Source: Tetrahymena thermophila SB210
Lineage: Eukaryota; Ciliophora; Oligohymenophorea; Hymenostomatida; Tetrahymenidae
DNA length: 64,000 nt
Assembly (NCBI RefSeq): GCF_000189635.1
Contig: NW_002476224.1
Coordinates: forward strand, 248,001-312,000
Direction of reading: 5' to 3'
Each line of letters begins with the position of its first letter. Position 1 is the first letter of the stretch. The notes beneath the pieces were generated by a model, which was given only the letters and a program-made list of their open reading frames with translations, had not been told where the DNA came from and did no database searches. This document shows positions 1 through 14,164 of the stretch, piece by piece. A program made the position numbers and the translations under genes.

Positions 1-1223
1 AAAGATGATTAAAACGAATTGTTTGGAAAGACAATCATTAATTTATAACATTTTTTGTCTGATCTAAAAGAATATTTGAACTAAAAAGTTGAAATTAGCA
101 ATGCTGGTGAAGTCATAGGATACCTTACCTATACTGCTAAGAGTTATAGTAATGATGATTAATAAAATAAGCATTAATAAGTAAAACAAAACGAATAACA
201 CAACAATTAATAAAATGAACATAATTCATAAGAAAAAAGAGAGGAAAATTTTGAAAAAGAACAGTAAAGAGAGCATGAATAACAAAAAGAAGTTCACCAT
301 GAATAGGACAAAGAATAGCATAATAAAAATCAATAATAAAATAGTTAAATAGATCACTAAGAAGACAATAAACATAAACAAAAACATGAAAATGAAAATG
401 AAATAAAGCAAAATAATGAAGAAAAAAACAAAAAGGCAGTAGAGGCTAAATAGAATAAATCAGAGCATAAACATACCAATGTAAATTCTTAAAATGAAAG
501 TAGTATTACCGAAGATACAAAAAGCTAAAAGAAAAAAACACAATAGGATAAGTCTCTAAATGAATCAATAGTTTCCAGTAAGAAAAATTTTGATTATAAT
601 CCTGCTGCTAAGAATTTAAAGAGTGGTTATGGCTTATCAGAGTATCATTCAGCTCACACTTTACAGACATCAGTTCATTCTGTATCTTTCCCTAAAGGGT
701 TAAGATTTTAATAATCTACTTTAGAAAGACCTTCTGCCCCATACACTATTCTTCCATCAAGCTTCGATAGTAATAATTCTTTGAGAGGTCCAAGTTTTGG
801 TTCTGGCAGTAGAGATCTTCTCCATCTAAGTTCTAACCCTGGTCCTGGTGCCTATGAGATATCTACAAAAAATCTAAAAAAAGAGAGCACAAAAGGTTAT
901 AATTTATTAAAAAATACCACTTTAATAAGACTTATTGGAAAATTTGTATTACATTATTACTTATAAATTAATTTTATTTTTGAATACTATAAAAAGGTTT
1001 TGTTTTTGGTGTATCAAGATCTTAGTGTAAGAATGCTATTGGCTTAATGAAATCAGATATTATGCGCTCAGGTAGTACTAAAAACATAAGTTAAGGGGGA
1101 AGAAATTATGATTCATTTATCAGCAAAGACTTTTCGAACGGTTTAAAGTTACCTGCTTTAAATGGTAGTTTATCAAGTAGGAATTTACCCAATTATCATT
1201 ATCAAAGATAAAAATAATTTTGA
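1..1223 (+). CDS. 3' part of a sperm-tail PG-rich-repeat (SHIPPO-like) protein
   Basis: The frame is already open at base 1 and ends at TGA 1221-1223, so the 5' end lies outside the window. The first part is extremely rich in Gln, Asn, Lys, Glu and His and is probably disordered. The informative block is NPGPGAYEI near 835-865, a sperm-tail PG-rich repeat as found in SHIPPO/ODF3-type proteins that coat ciliary and cortical microtubules. An intron at 896-996 restores the frame and joins KG to FVFG, and the tail is Ser/Gly rich. Only one clear PG repeat is visible here, so others may lie upstream. A link to cilia or the cortex is inferred from the motif. The gene model is firm, the family moderately so. 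Confidence 0.72.
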
Positions 1224-1552
1224 TCAATAAATATTTTCTTTTTAACAAGAAAAAAAATTTTTTTTTTAAATTTATGTTTTATTGTGAGTTTTTATAAAAT
1301 CTTTTTTATTACATCTAATTAAAAAATACAATAAATAAGTCTTTTCAATTTTTTTATTTTTATATAAGAATTAAATTTGAATATTTATTTGAACATCAAT
1401 TATTGAATTATATTGTAAGTAATTCATTTTGTAGTAGTAAAAAATTCCTGCAATTTTTATTAGGGTTTTGAAATTAGCAATTAATATTTTTTAATTTTAT
1501 CTCTTATTATTTATTAATAAGGGCTTATTATATTTAAGCAAAAAAAAATTAT
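1224..1552. other. AT-rich spacer
   Basis: It holds homopolymer A/T runs and no open frame worth calling. It is shared by the 3' end of the PG-repeat gene and the 3' end of the tRNA gene. Confidence 0.6.
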
Positions 1553-1635
1553 TGGCAACTGTGAGATTCGAACTCACGCGGATTACATCCAGGCGATCTT
1601 AAGTCGTCCCCCTTAACCAACTCGGGCAAATTGCC
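1553..1635 (-). tRNA. tRNA-Leu (anticodon UAA)
   Basis: Read on the minus strand, the acceptor arm GGCAATT pairs with AGTTGCC with one G-U pair, and the discriminator base is A. A D arm CCC/GGG, a seven-base anticodon loop CTTAAGA with anticodon TAA, a long variable arm and a T arm GTGAG-TTCGAAT-CTCAC all follow. The long variable arm is typical of tRNA-Leu. No intron and no encoded CCA are present. It decodes the Leu codon UUA, the commonest Leu codon in this AT-rich DNA. The anticodon stem appears to hold one A-C mismatch. Downstream on the minus strand lies a T run that could serve as the RNA polymerase III stop. Confidence 0.93.
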
Positions 1636-1940
1636 ATGATGAAGTTTAAGTAATTTATCTGCTAATCATCTTTAAATAGCTAACAAACTATTTTATAATT
1701 TAATGGAAAAATAAAATCAAAAAATTATATTTTTTAATCTAATTTTGTTGAAAGCTTAATTATTTTTATTTTAATAAATTTTTTAAAAAAATTTGGAAAA
1801 ACTAAAGTTGATAATAAATAAATAAATGAATAAACAAACAATAATTTTATTAGGAATTATTACAAAATAAATTAAGTTGATACACATTATATTGTTTTAA
1901 ATATTTGATAATAAAAATCATTAAAAGTTAGCTTTAATAT
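1636..1940. other. AT-rich spacer
   Basis: It lies between the tRNA and the 3' end of the channel gene. No gene or structured element was seen. Confidence 0.6.
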
Positions 1941-4900
1941 TCAATCTTTGATTTATTTCATAGCACTCATTTTTGGTGTATCGAAATTCAATTTTGTCAT
2001 TTTTTGATTGACTGGCTTAGAAATTCTTTTTTTACCTGCTTTTTTATTTAGTCTAGCAATTCTACTCAAATTTTTCATACATTACTGCAGCGACTTTATT
2101 ACAATTTTGAAATTATTTTGAGGATAATAATTAGAATATTCTTTCATTTGATCAAAATCAAATTAAAAAATTTAATCATTACCAACCTTTTCTTAACCAT
2201 TTTTATCTTTTCTTTCTGAGATAATACTTGAGTGTTTTTAGAGAAATTCTTATTGATCTATGATCTAGTTATGCTATTCTTGTAGAATTTTATTTACTTT
2301 TTGTGAATTTCCTTTACTTTATTTGCTGTTTGTTGTACTAAGATGAGTGGTAGTTACTTAGTTTGAAGCAATCATTTGATTTTTACATTATTAACAAATT
2401 TAATTTTTATTATTTAAATTGTTTACCTAATTTTGAATGACATATTTTTGTTACTTTTACTTTTCACTTAATTCTGAAGAATTTATTTTACAAAACTATA
2501 TTTTATAATTTTTTTTGCTTGGTTTAATTGAGTAACCATTTTATGAGATATTTAGTGTATTTTACTAAGAGAGTTGATACGGTTACTATTATTATAAAGT
2601 TTACTGCTAGCCGTAGTTAGCCTAATTTTTTACCATGCTTTAATTATTTGAAGAATTAGAGGAGTTTTATTTTTAAAAGCTGCTTAAAGGATTAGGATTA
2701 TAATTGATTGGTATAGATTCTTGTTTTTAGAATATATTATCTAAAAGTCTAAAATTATTATTTGTCTCATTTTTATTGTTTCCTTACTCAGATTATTTTT
2801 AAAGGATAATTCCCTCTTGATTTTATTATTCTAATTCAGAGTAAATTAAATTTTTATTAACATAATAATAACTTTCTTCCCTTTAATTTTTTTAATTTTC
2901 TAATTGAGAACCTTCTATTTGGTTTATCAAATTACTTTATTAGTTATTTTGGGCATTTGCTTAATTTTAGTTAATATCCTAATTTTTGTTAAAAGTAATA
3001 CAGCTAGATTTCATTTGTTAATCTAAGCTTTATTAAAAAGTAAATTTTTTATCAGTATCTGTAAGTATTTCTTCATCTTACTTTAAAGCACTGGTTTAAT
3101 TCATTTAATTACTCAGTTACGAAACATTCTTACTGAATTGCTTTGTTTATGGAGATTGTAAAAGGCTACTTTGATTTACAATTTAATTGTTTTACAAAAT
3201 TTGTTATTGTTGTTATTATAGTGACTATTGCAATTAATCCTAAACTTATTCTTCATCTTCTGACATATCGCTATCCGTATTTGTATGATCACTTTATTAA
3301 TAAATCATACCATCTTCACTGATTTTTACAGATGGTAAATTTTGATAGAATTCTTTATCTTCTAGATACTCTATTAACTCATTACCTTATAAATAAGAAT
3401 ATTCCTCTAAATTACTTATTAAATTGACTTTATACCTAATTTAATTAATCAAAATATTTTTTAGAATTATTAAAAAAGTTTTACAAAATACTAAAATTAG
3501 TTTTAATTAGGAAAAAAATTATTTTTAAACTAAAAATAATAAAGTTTATTAAATTTACAGTTTAAGCTTATTTTTAACAGATTGAATATTAGTAAAAGAT
3601 TTGAATTTATTTTTTTTCCTCTAAAACTCTTATCTTTCATTATGATTTGAATAATTCCATCTCTTTATTACAATATCTTTGTTAATCCTGTGATGTAAAA
3701 TATAATTTAATATTATCAAAGAATTCAATAAAATTTTACTTGTAAAGAATCAAAGGACATTCTTAAAAAACATGAGAATAGCTCTAGCATGAACAACATT
3801 TAGAATCTATAGTTTTATTCTAAAGTTTCATTTCATCTCTTATAAAGCAAAAAGACTCATAGTCTTAAGGAAAGGTCTTCAGTACCTATATTATATCTTC
3901 TTATGTGCAATATGAAAGGTGAGAAATAGTTAAACTTCTTGCACTGCTTGAATGTGAATAATTTCCAAAAAAACCCCTATAATTTAGTATTTCTCCTTTT
4001 TTTACAATTCTCAATTGAACTTCTTTTTCAAATAGTTCAAGATCACCTTTTATTTTTAATATATTCGATATTTTAACGATCTTAAAGTTATTTTTTATGA
4101 TTATTTTTACCAGAAGTTAGGAAAAGAATTCTGTTATCATTTTAATTTTTTTAGTATAAAATCTCTCCTGGTGCTAAAGTAATTTCTTTCATGCTCTAAG
4201 CTAGAGTATTTAAAAAAGGATGAGTGAAATGAAGTCCAAATACTTTACTATCAATAAGCTACTTCCCGAAAAATTCTTTGTTAATTTCAAACCTCAAATT
4301 ATCAGAAAAGTATTTCATTATGTCTTAAGAATTAATATGAGACTAAGAATTTTCTATATTTTGCAAGTATTCCAAATGTCTCATTACTTTTGTTTGCAGG
4401 TTACGTGAAATACCTCTGCTATTTAAATATTGTAAAACATCTTTTTTCCTTTATTTATAGTTTTACTCTCTTTAAGCTATATCAGTTAGCATATTACCAA
4501 TTGAATTTATACAATATGCGAAAAAAAAGCTGAAAGAAATTGATGTAAATCCAACAAAAATTACTTCTGCCTAATTTTAAGGAGTTAGATCTCCATACCC
4601 TACTGTTGACATCGTTATAAACATAAAATAAATACTAAAAATGTATCCATCATACCATGTTTAAATTGGCTTTGTTAAGATCCAAGCATGCTTTTCTCCG
4701 TTTTCTACCTATAAATTTTTTATTATATAAAAATATTTTAATTTGAAATGAAAAAAAAAGATCTATTGAAATAGAATATTAAAAAATACCTGAATTTATA
4801 ATATAAATACAAAATTTACTCAACAATTAATTGAGGAAAAAATAATAAATAAATAATCTACCTGTCTTTCTGAGATAAAGTAAAATATAGACCCTAATGA

Positions 4901-6757
4901 GGAAGAAAGAAACAGGATGATAAATATCAGCTTAAAAATTTCGAATTGAATAAAATACTTTTATTTAAATTAAAAGTGGTAATCTAATTTTTCTATTAAT
5001 TTTAGTATGCTTAAAACATTAATTAGAAAGAGTAGTTATAGACCGTTTTAATTAGACTAAAGCAAAGAGAATATGCTAATTAAACTAAACCAAAGCTAAA
5101 ATGAAAATATTTCAATTAGAATTTTTGTTCTTTACAAAATTATTTGTCCATCTCTGAAGAAACCTGTATTGGATTTAATTATTATATCTATGACTATCAG
5201 CATAATTCCAATATTTTAAATAAGGGAATTTTGTATTATTTTGAAGCTGCATTATATTGGTATATAAAATAACAAAATAACTATTGAAATTAGCATAATT
5301 AGATTCCAAATTAAAAGAAGGCTATTATCAGGCGCAATTATTGGTAGCTTATTTATTAGCATTCCCATGTGTATCAGCTATTACTATAAACCCTTCAAAT
5401 ATATATTTTCAGTGATATTTATGACATGATCTTTTTCATTGAATTTATCTTACTTGTTTTTTTAACTAAAGTTTAGAAAATTAAAACCAGAATATGATTT
5501 TTTAAAATTGTAGTTTTGAATTTCATCATTATATCTAAATGTATCTTTAATTTAGACATAAGATTTATCATTTATAATTCTAAAATGATTTGGCTTTAGT
5601 CGTTTAAATAGAATAGCTCTTGAATTCTTTTTGAGCAAATCAATGAACCTATTAGTCAAATGTAAAAGTTGTATGCTTTTGTAGGCTTTGCTATTTATAG
5701 CATTGCTTTTGTTTGTGTTATCTATTTTTTATAAATTAGCAGAACAGGGTTCTTTACTTATCCTATGCTTTTAATCTATAGTAACTTCATCCCCATTTAT
5801 TCTTCCTTTATCTGTACTCCCAGATCGTTGAAGGGCTTTTTATGTGAAAGAACTCTTAGCAGCATCTTCTTACATAAATTTACTATTCATATAGAGAGGA
5901 TTTCTTTTAAAACTAGAATAAAAATTAGGAATATTTTTACATTCAGCATAAAATTTTTAGCTCCCAGTTAAATTACTTAAATGATCGAATTGATGAGATT
6001 ATGTGATACGAATACTTGATTACTCATTTTAGTTATTTTAGAAATTATAATCAGAATGTCTTTTTTTAAATAATTTTTAGAAATTTAAATTTTACTTTTA
6101 TAATAATTAACCTTCTTAATTATTAAATTAATTATCATCATTTTAATCATTTTTAAATAGAGATTGAGTGTGATTATTGAGACCTTCACCCAAATTTTCA
6201 GGAAGCTGCTATTCTTTAGTATTATTCAAGTTGATAGATAAATCAAGATTATCAAAAAATGATTAATCTTTTAAATTGGGATCATTTTAAACAGTTATTT
6301 CTCTTTAATTAGTATCAAGCTATTCCTAGATTATAGTTTTAGATTATTTTTTTCCATTTTAAATTTGATAAATATTGTTTTGAAGCATTTATTTATTTTC
6401 AGGATTTACATTATAAAAGCATTTGTTTTCTTTTTATTTATATTCAAACATTTTTGGAGAAGAAATTTCAGAATCACTGCGACTTTTTAAATAATTCTCA
6501 GTTGTGTTAAATAATGCTCTCCTGTTTTAAGCCCCGTCAATATAATCATCAATTTTTATTTTACAATCATCATCGAATAAACTTCTACTCTTTTGCTTTA
6601 GTTAATCTTCTTATATTTCATCAATGAAATTTATATCGAATGTATTTGTGATATCGTTGATATTATATTTTTATTAAGCAGGTGTTATTGAAAATATAAG
6701 GTCAGAGTCACTAATTACAGATACATTTTATTAATTTACATCTTTTTCTTTTATCAT
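1941..6757 (-). CDS. cyclic-nucleotide-domain, voltage-type potassium channel (EAG/HCN-like)
   Basis: Predicted 1,474 residues from five exons: 6757-4862, 4708-4111, 4046-3740, 3687-3559 and 3435-1941. All intron phases agree and the frame ends at TGA. A Gln/Asn-rich N-terminal half of about 470 residues precedes six membrane segments. S1 contains WNLIMLISIVILLF, S2 is followed by NTGFFRDGQ, and S5 contains IFKLIFIILF. The pore carries the potassium selectivity signature TVGYGDLTP near residue 670. A C-linker and a cyclic-nucleotide-binding fold follow, including a GEILYQKN turn and SSSARSLTISHL. Next comes a Cys-containing stretch (CCSCQSYSHVFQECP) seen in ciliate channel relatives, then a Gln/Asn-rich tail. 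It should conduct K+ across the surface or ciliary membrane. Ciliates carry many such paralogues, so no symbol is given. Confidence 0.93.
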
Positions 6758-7838
6758 TTTTTATAATATGTAAATTATTTATTCTAAATTTTTTGAATAA
6801 GTAATTTTATAATAATAAAAAGCAAGGTTAAATTATGCTTTAATTATCATCAAAAGCATTTCATATATTTTAATTAAAGATAATACTAATTTATTTTACA
6901 TTTAAAAAAAGATTGTTAAATTACTGAATAGTCATTGATACATTCTGGAACATTTATTTACTTTGCATCATTTCATTTAGCATAAAAATTTAAAAATATT
7001 TTTTTATTATTTATTTAAAATTAAAAGTATTAATTCAATTTCTACAAGTTTTTATCAGATGGTGATACACTTTTAAACTTAAATTTAAAATGTAATATGT
7101 TAGGAATTTATCAATACACACAAGCCTAACAGTGTACAAAAATATCTTCACAAATTTTGTTCTAAAATATATGCTTTTTTTATTATGTAAAAAAAATGTA
7201 TAATAATAAAATTTACAATAATTAATATATGAATGAGTAAAAAATTATTAATTAAATGTATGGGAATAAAATATAAAAATAATTTTAATTCATTTTTTCT
7301 CCCATATTCTCAGATTTCCAAGTTACACTTGTCTCATTTAAAATACACTTATAAATATTTTCAAAATTTTAAATTAATTGTTTTTTTTTAATTTTATAAA
7401 TATTTTTTAAATATTCGATTGTACTTGAAAATAATAAAAATGAGTCATTAGCAGGTAAATAAAAAGACATCAAGTCACACTGCATATTTAAAATTTCAAA
7501 CATTCATAGAATTTTTGATTTATATTTAAATAATTTGCAAATGGATAACTATCATCTAATATATAAATTTAAACAAATAAATCAATTAAGATAAAAATGA
7601 AGCTTGAAACATTAATATAAAAATGTAACAATATTTAAGATAATTTAAATATATTTGAGAGATTAGTTGATAATTTAATTCAAATAAGATTTTAATCTAT
7701 CTCGCTATATACTTGCTACAACTAATGAAATTCTGCTGATAAAAGATCAAATGATAGCTATCTGTTATATTTTAATGTAAAGTTTATATAAATTAAAACA
7801 AATAAATTTATTACTCTAAATATAGCCTCTTAGATTCT
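6758..7838. other. AT-rich spacer of about 1.1 kb
   Basis: It holds the promoter region of the channel gene on its left and the 3' flank of the next minus-strand gene on its right. I found no coding exon, tRNA or repeat. Confidence 0.55.
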
Positions 7839-10800
7839 TCATCCAACAACCTATAAGATATCCAAAGCACTTTGATAGTATAAAATAACTATTAAAAATA
7901 AAAAATCATAAAAAATATTACTGTCTTTATTTGCATTATCCTAAATATTTTATGGTTGAATAAGTTAGCAAATAGAATCTATTATTGCTATAAATTAGCT
8001 TGTATATTGATTTGCAAACTATAATCTTGCTTTTATTTCTCTAAATTTTTTGTGGAAATTCTTTGTTAAATCCTCTATAGATTATACATAATCCTATATC
8101 AACATATTTAATTTATTAAGAATTATTTTTTTTAATTTAATTTTATGTTACTAGTTGGCTAAAGGCTTAAGAAAATTGTTACTACTTTTAAAGAGAAAAC
8201 AGCTAATAATCTAAGCAAACTGCTGCAAATCTATCTAAAGAAAAAGCTTTTTCCCCTTTAAGAAAAATAAATTAATATAAAACATTTGACTAAACGTATA
8301 AACTTATGATAATTTATAAAAACCATTTGAAAAAATAAAAGTTAACTTTTTAATTTTAAGAAATTAAAAAATACAAATATTTACCTTCACATGTTACCAT
8401 GTCAGCAGAATTGATGAATAAATTTTGAACTTCATTGCTATTAAATGTTTCACTCTCTAGATAACGGTATATTGTAATAAATTCATTAAGTTCAATGCAA
8501 TCATTCTTGTCAAGCTGTAGAATATTAATTAATTAATAAATAATTTGTAAATTCATAAAATAAAAGTGAATTATTGATTACATCTGCTGCATAGAATAGT
8601 TTTTTTACATTATTTTCAATTTCTTCTTTTTTATTTTAGTAAAGAGACACGATAATTTTAAATGTTTAGTCAATATCAACAACTAATTAATTAGATTAAG
8701 TTTTTTATAAAAAATTAAATAAGCTATTAAAAAGTATTTGAAATCATTTAAAATTAACACAAAATATCTTCTTCAGATTTTTTATGAGCTTTTATTTAAA
8801 TAATAAAAAATTTATTTACATAATTGATTCCCTACGTTTATTGCTATCTATTAAATCTATCTAAGTATCTGATCATTTTTTTTTTGGCTATCATTTGAAA
8901 AGTTTAGTTACATATATTCTATAACCTTTTCCTAAAATTCAACAATAAAAAAAATTAATTTAAATACAATTTTCATTAATTAATTTATTTATTTATTAAT
9001 TTCTTACAAAGCTGCATAGTATTCTTTCATTGAAGGTTTAAACTAAACCTAAGCCTGTATTGGTCTTTTCATCCATTAACTTTAGGATACTGATATAGAA
9101 ATTAAATTCATCTTTATCAAAACATTCATTTTCAGAATATAGTTGCATAAAATTACCAAAGAGCTTAACTCTAGGAATATCCTAGTAAAAGTAACAAGTT
9201 TCTAGATACTATGACAATTTTTTCTCAGCGACTCTTTTAAGTCCATATTTATTAAGAAGATAATCGTATGCTATTGTATAGATCATGTTGTTGTAGTTTT
9301 AAGCTATTCTTATTCTTTCTTGATAAACTACAGATATAAATTTAATCAAATTAAACTTTGACATATGGGGCTTAATTTAGCTAATTTTTTATTTATCTAC
9401 AATTGACTGTACTAATTTATAGGATGCTTCTTGATTAATACTAACAGCACCTTTATCACTTTTTTTTTTCCCTTTTTTTGCATATAACACAACATTTTAC
9501 CCTCCACTTTCATAATCATTAAAATTATCATATTAGTCAAATTAATTCTATGAAAACAAAACTGATCCTCTTTTTTATTTCTTTTCATCATAATTAAAGA
9601 ATTTTTGTTTTTATTTGTGTTGATTAGTATGAGGTGATTCTATAGAACTAACTGTTTTGATTCCTTGCTTTGTAGGACTGCTATTTTAAAAATTTATTTG
9701 TGGTAGCTTAGAAAAAGACAACGAATCATCAGTGCCTGTCAAATTAAGTTCTTTATCACTAATTATTTTTAGATGATTATTTTTGTGATTTTGGCTATTT
9801 GAGACTTCATTAAATTTATTAAATGAATGAAGACTTTTTAGCTACTCGATGTTGTAAGAGCTTTTTTCCTTTTTCGTATGTGAATTTTAATTGTTTGTAC
9901 CATCAATATTAAAATTAGATTTAGAAACTAAACTTTAATTTAACATCTTTTTATTTTTATCTGAGTTGTTTAGTTAAAACTCTATTTATTATAAAAAATT
10001 ATTAACATTTTAACCTGCATATTACTGCATCCATAATTTAATCCTTAATTATAACTCTTCAGGCAGTGGTTCTATATTGATGTGATTTAAAATATCTAAA
10101 ATTAATTAATGATAAAATTCTAAAGTATTTTTTATTTTTTATATTTCTAATTATAAAGTCTCATTTTCAACATCCTCAATAATAGATGGAACTCTTTTAA
10201 TTTCATTTTAAATATTATTTATCTCCTCAGACTCTATATTTAGTTTTTAGGATTCCACTCGAAAAGAGCTTTACTATAGAACTTACTACGATTACTATTA
10301 TTGTTATAATGGCTGATTCTTTGATTAATTACTCCTACTAATATTATTTGGCTAGGTAAATAGGATTGATTTACGAGGTGAACTTTTACTTACATTTAAG
10401 TTTAAGTTATTTGGCTAATTTTAAAAAATAAAATTTAATGTTTAAACTATTAAAAAATTGAATTTATTACATTCTTTTTTTAAGTCTTTGTCTGTTTATT
10501 ATTTTTAGGAGTTTATTTTAGATTGTTATTTATCTAATTTATCTCAATGACTGGTACTTAGATATTGTTTTATATTGAAGATTATTTAGACTCTTTTAAC
10601 TTTTCATTTAAATAACTTCTAGCTTTAGCAAAATGCTCTAGAAACTGTTTTATATTAGTATCTGAATTTTATGAGTTAATCTGATCAAGAATTTTAGCTA
10701 TTGTATTTATGCTTTCTTTTTCTTGTTTAATCTCTAAATTGAGGTACTAATTAGCTTCTTGGTAGAATTCATTAAGGAAATTTTCATATTCCTAAATATT

Positions 10801-13800
10801 TGATTTAGATTTGATCATTTAATTGCTTATAACAGATTGAGCTTCTAATAATATATTGAATATTTTTAAAATAATTTCAAAAAAAAAAATTAAAAAATTA
10901 CATTTAATCTTTTTATCGAAAATAAGGCTTTATTAGCTCTTCGCTGACTAAATATTTGCCTTAGATATTTGCTTACTGCTCTTATCAATGATTATTATTG
11001 ATTTTATTTTTTAACTTGACACATTACTTTTTAGACTACGATCTTAGTCTTAATTAGCATTTAAAAAATCTTTTTCTTCTTCTTATATATGTTATAAACT
11101 TTGCATGTTGTTGCTCTTTGTAGAATTAATCTAAGAAGTGTTACTTACCTTCCTTTTTTAAATTTCTTTTTTTTCAGAATAAGGTGAAATTGTTTCTAAA
11201 AAGCTATTCTTATTTATTAAATTCATTTCAGAATCTTTGTTAAAATTAAAATTGCTTGCTTTTCGGCGATTTGGACTAGGAGTATAATCATTCTATTCAT
11301 TCTATTTTTGCTGACACATAGTGCATACTAATTATAAATTCACTGATTATTTAGAGATATGCCTTTAGCTTTCGCTAATATTACTTTTTTACTTAGAATG
11401 ATGAGATGAGTTTTGTATGCTGCGACTTGAAGTTTTAATTTTTTCTTCTTTTTGTTATTATTATTGCTGAAGAGTTTATATTGTTTTTTTAGATTTATAA
11501 AGTTGGCTTTTTAATATTTTAACATATTTATCAAGTTTTTGTAAATCTTGTTATGCAAATTCATTTAACTCTTATGTGTCAACACCTTTATTGTTTTCAT
11601 CAGACTTGCTTATATCATTCTTAGTACTTAAAATACATATATCTGATTTCAATCTGTAGTATAATTCCCTTTTTTCATTCTCTTTAATTAGTTTATTTTC
11701 TTAGAGCCATTCATCATCTCCAAAGTTTAAAGAGAGACTGCGTTTAATTTTATTATTTTTGAACTCTAATTTACTCATAGGTGATTTATCAGCTCTCTCA
11801 AAAAGTGAAAATTAATTAATAAGTCCACTCTAATAGCTCATTTGTTGAGATTTAGTAAAGGATTCTAAAAATTCTTATTAAATTTTATTTCCTCTCAGCT
11901 TGGAATCATCTAAAATTCCCATTTCTTTAACGTAGCTGAAAATTCTTTGATTTTCATTTTATAAGACAGATATATTATATTTTAATTCATTAATTTCATT
12001 AATTTTTAAAACACTTTAACCCTCAAAAAATTTAACTCTTTCGCTCTATTATTAGTTTAGAAACTTTAATCTTTTGTTTTTCTCTTTTGCTTATTCATAA
12101 TTTTTCTAAGTTTCATTTAGCTAATGTGATAGTTAATTTATTTGATTTTAGTAGTTTTTGTGTAGTCTTGTTGCTTCAGCTAAAGATTATCCTTCAATCT
12201 TTGAACTTTCTTCTGATTTTACTTAAATTATCTTTTTAAAAATAAATGTGTATAATAAAAAATAAAAATTTATTTAGAAATATTTTTTAAGTTGAACAAA
12301 AAGAAGTTAGTTAATTCATTTTTGAATACTTTGTTTTTTTTTTAAATTCAAGGGTTAAAAATTTTATACTCAAATTTATAACAAGCATTTTAAGTATAAT
12401 TTATAAAAAATTATAAGAATTTTATTCAAAAATATTTCTAAATTTTGAATTTATCCATTTTTTAAAAAGAAAGAACGAATAAATCAAAAAGTAAATTTTT
12501 TAATTAAGTTAAAATCAAATTAATAATTTATGATTTTATGAATAAAAAATAGTAAAATAATTTTTTTTTAAATATTTACCTTTGAAAACAAACCAATATA
12601 GGATTCCCAAACTCTTCTAATAAGAGATCCTCTTTCAAGACATTAAAGAGAAACTTATCTAATCAGCTCATTCAAACATGCACAAAATATTTACTGTAAT
12701 GTTTAGAATAAACTTGACCCATCTAATTATTTATTTGATAGCACTTGTAAAGTCATATAATTCAACCACTGCTCTAAATCTTCAACATCTTTTCTAGAAG
12801 TGACATTTTTGTGTTTATTATGCAATGGTAAATGCAAATTAGATTTATTTGCACTACTTTAAAAAGATTATAAAAGTTTAGCAGCATCTTCTTTGCTAAT
12901 ATCTATTTAATTTATATCTAACAGGTTGACTATCTTAGTTTTTTCTAATTTTTTAATGTGCTCTAAGTCAGTGTTGTACTCAACTCCCTTTGTTGTAAAC
13001 TCTTTAAAATGATTTAAAGTATATAATATTTATCTGATTCAAACTAAATTACGTTAATATAAAGTTTAATCTTTAAATAGCCTGCAAGCCTCAATACTAT
13101 TTATCTTAGTAGGACTTAGCAAAGGTGTATCATAGTATTCTTTCTCACCAATTTTCTAGTCAATCAGATTAACTTTATGGTTTTCTAAGCTTGATAAATT
13201 AGAGTAATTCCTAAAATCTATGTTATTTGTATTTAATGGCGTAGTTTATATGCTAGGAAGTACATTTAATTTATTTAATCTTTTATAGTTAATACAACAA
13301 ATATAAGAATTACATACTCTCTATAACAAAAAATAAGCAATAAAAATAAATACCTAAACATAGTTTCGTTATGAATTTAAGATGGTATGTATGATCGAGA
13401 AGTTAAAAATTCTTCTTTACCATTGAATTGCATTTCTTTACTTTAATTGCTTATCTTATCTACAAGATTAAGCAAGCTTTTTTACTCAGATAAAAGATTT
13501 TTATCCTATTTATTCTTACTTATATTTTAAATTCTTTTGTCCTTCATCTACTAAGGAATAAATCCTTCATAATTTGTCAGCATTTTTCTATCAGTTTTTT
13601 CACTCGATTCAGCTTTTTTTCGATAAGTTAAAAAATATTTGAAGTTAATTAATTGTTTGGTTTTACTAGCTTTTAAAAAGTTGATTTACTATTTTGAAAG
13701 TATGGGCTTAAATTAGACTAATTATTAGATTTGATACTTGTGTTTGGTTTTTTTAAAATTTTAGAAAAATACTCCTTCATATTTAATTACTTGACTGAAA

Positions 13801-14164
13801 TACTTCTATCGGTTTTATTTTATTTATTAATGATTTCAGCATTTAAAGAGTTTTTTCTGTTAATTGAATTAAAAGTTGTTTAAGATAACTCATTCATTTT
13901 TTAAATCTAGCTGCTACTTTCAGTGCTAATTCTTTTATCAATAAATTTTTATTTTTAGTATTATGAATTAATTAGCTCTTTCTTACTACTGTTAAAGTAA
14001 ATTGTTTCTTATTTTTAAAACTAATGATCAAAAAACGAAATCTAATCTGATGTCTCATGATTATCACTACCGATTTTTTTGCTGTAACTTGAGTTTTATA
14101 AACCATCTTAGTTAATATTGCTCTAATATTTATTTACAATAGGAGAAGTAGGATAATTTGACAT
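7839..14164 (-). CDS. large coiled-coil/EF-hand protein, possible AXDND1-like axonemal protein
   Basis: Predicted 1,731 residues from 12 exons. The introns are 13613-13689, 13280-13353, 13002-13052, 12232-12579, 10845-10901, 10415-10470, 8932-9007, 8683-8819, 8515-8581, 8256-8384 and 8094-8151, and all phases agree. After a Ser/Asn-rich start comes a block with CLERGSLIRRVW near residues 440-460, resembling the ERG...LL...VW motif of axonemal dynein light chain-domain (AXDND1/p28-type) proteins. Long coiled coils follow, with a CTMC pair near residue 780. The C-terminal third is well conserved in style: a helical region with VVYQERIRIAQNYNN, then an EF-hand-like loop DLDKNDCIELNEF with acidic ligands. 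Calcium binding is likely from that loop. The AXDND1 link is my inference from one motif and could be wrong. The start ATG at 14164 is the first good one after upstream AT-rich DNA. Confidence 0.8.

Noticed and set aside
226-411. Minus-strand open frame of Phe/Leu/Ile
   Set aside because: Antisense of the Lys/Asn/Gln-rich part of the PG-repeat gene. The composition simply mirrors the sense strand.
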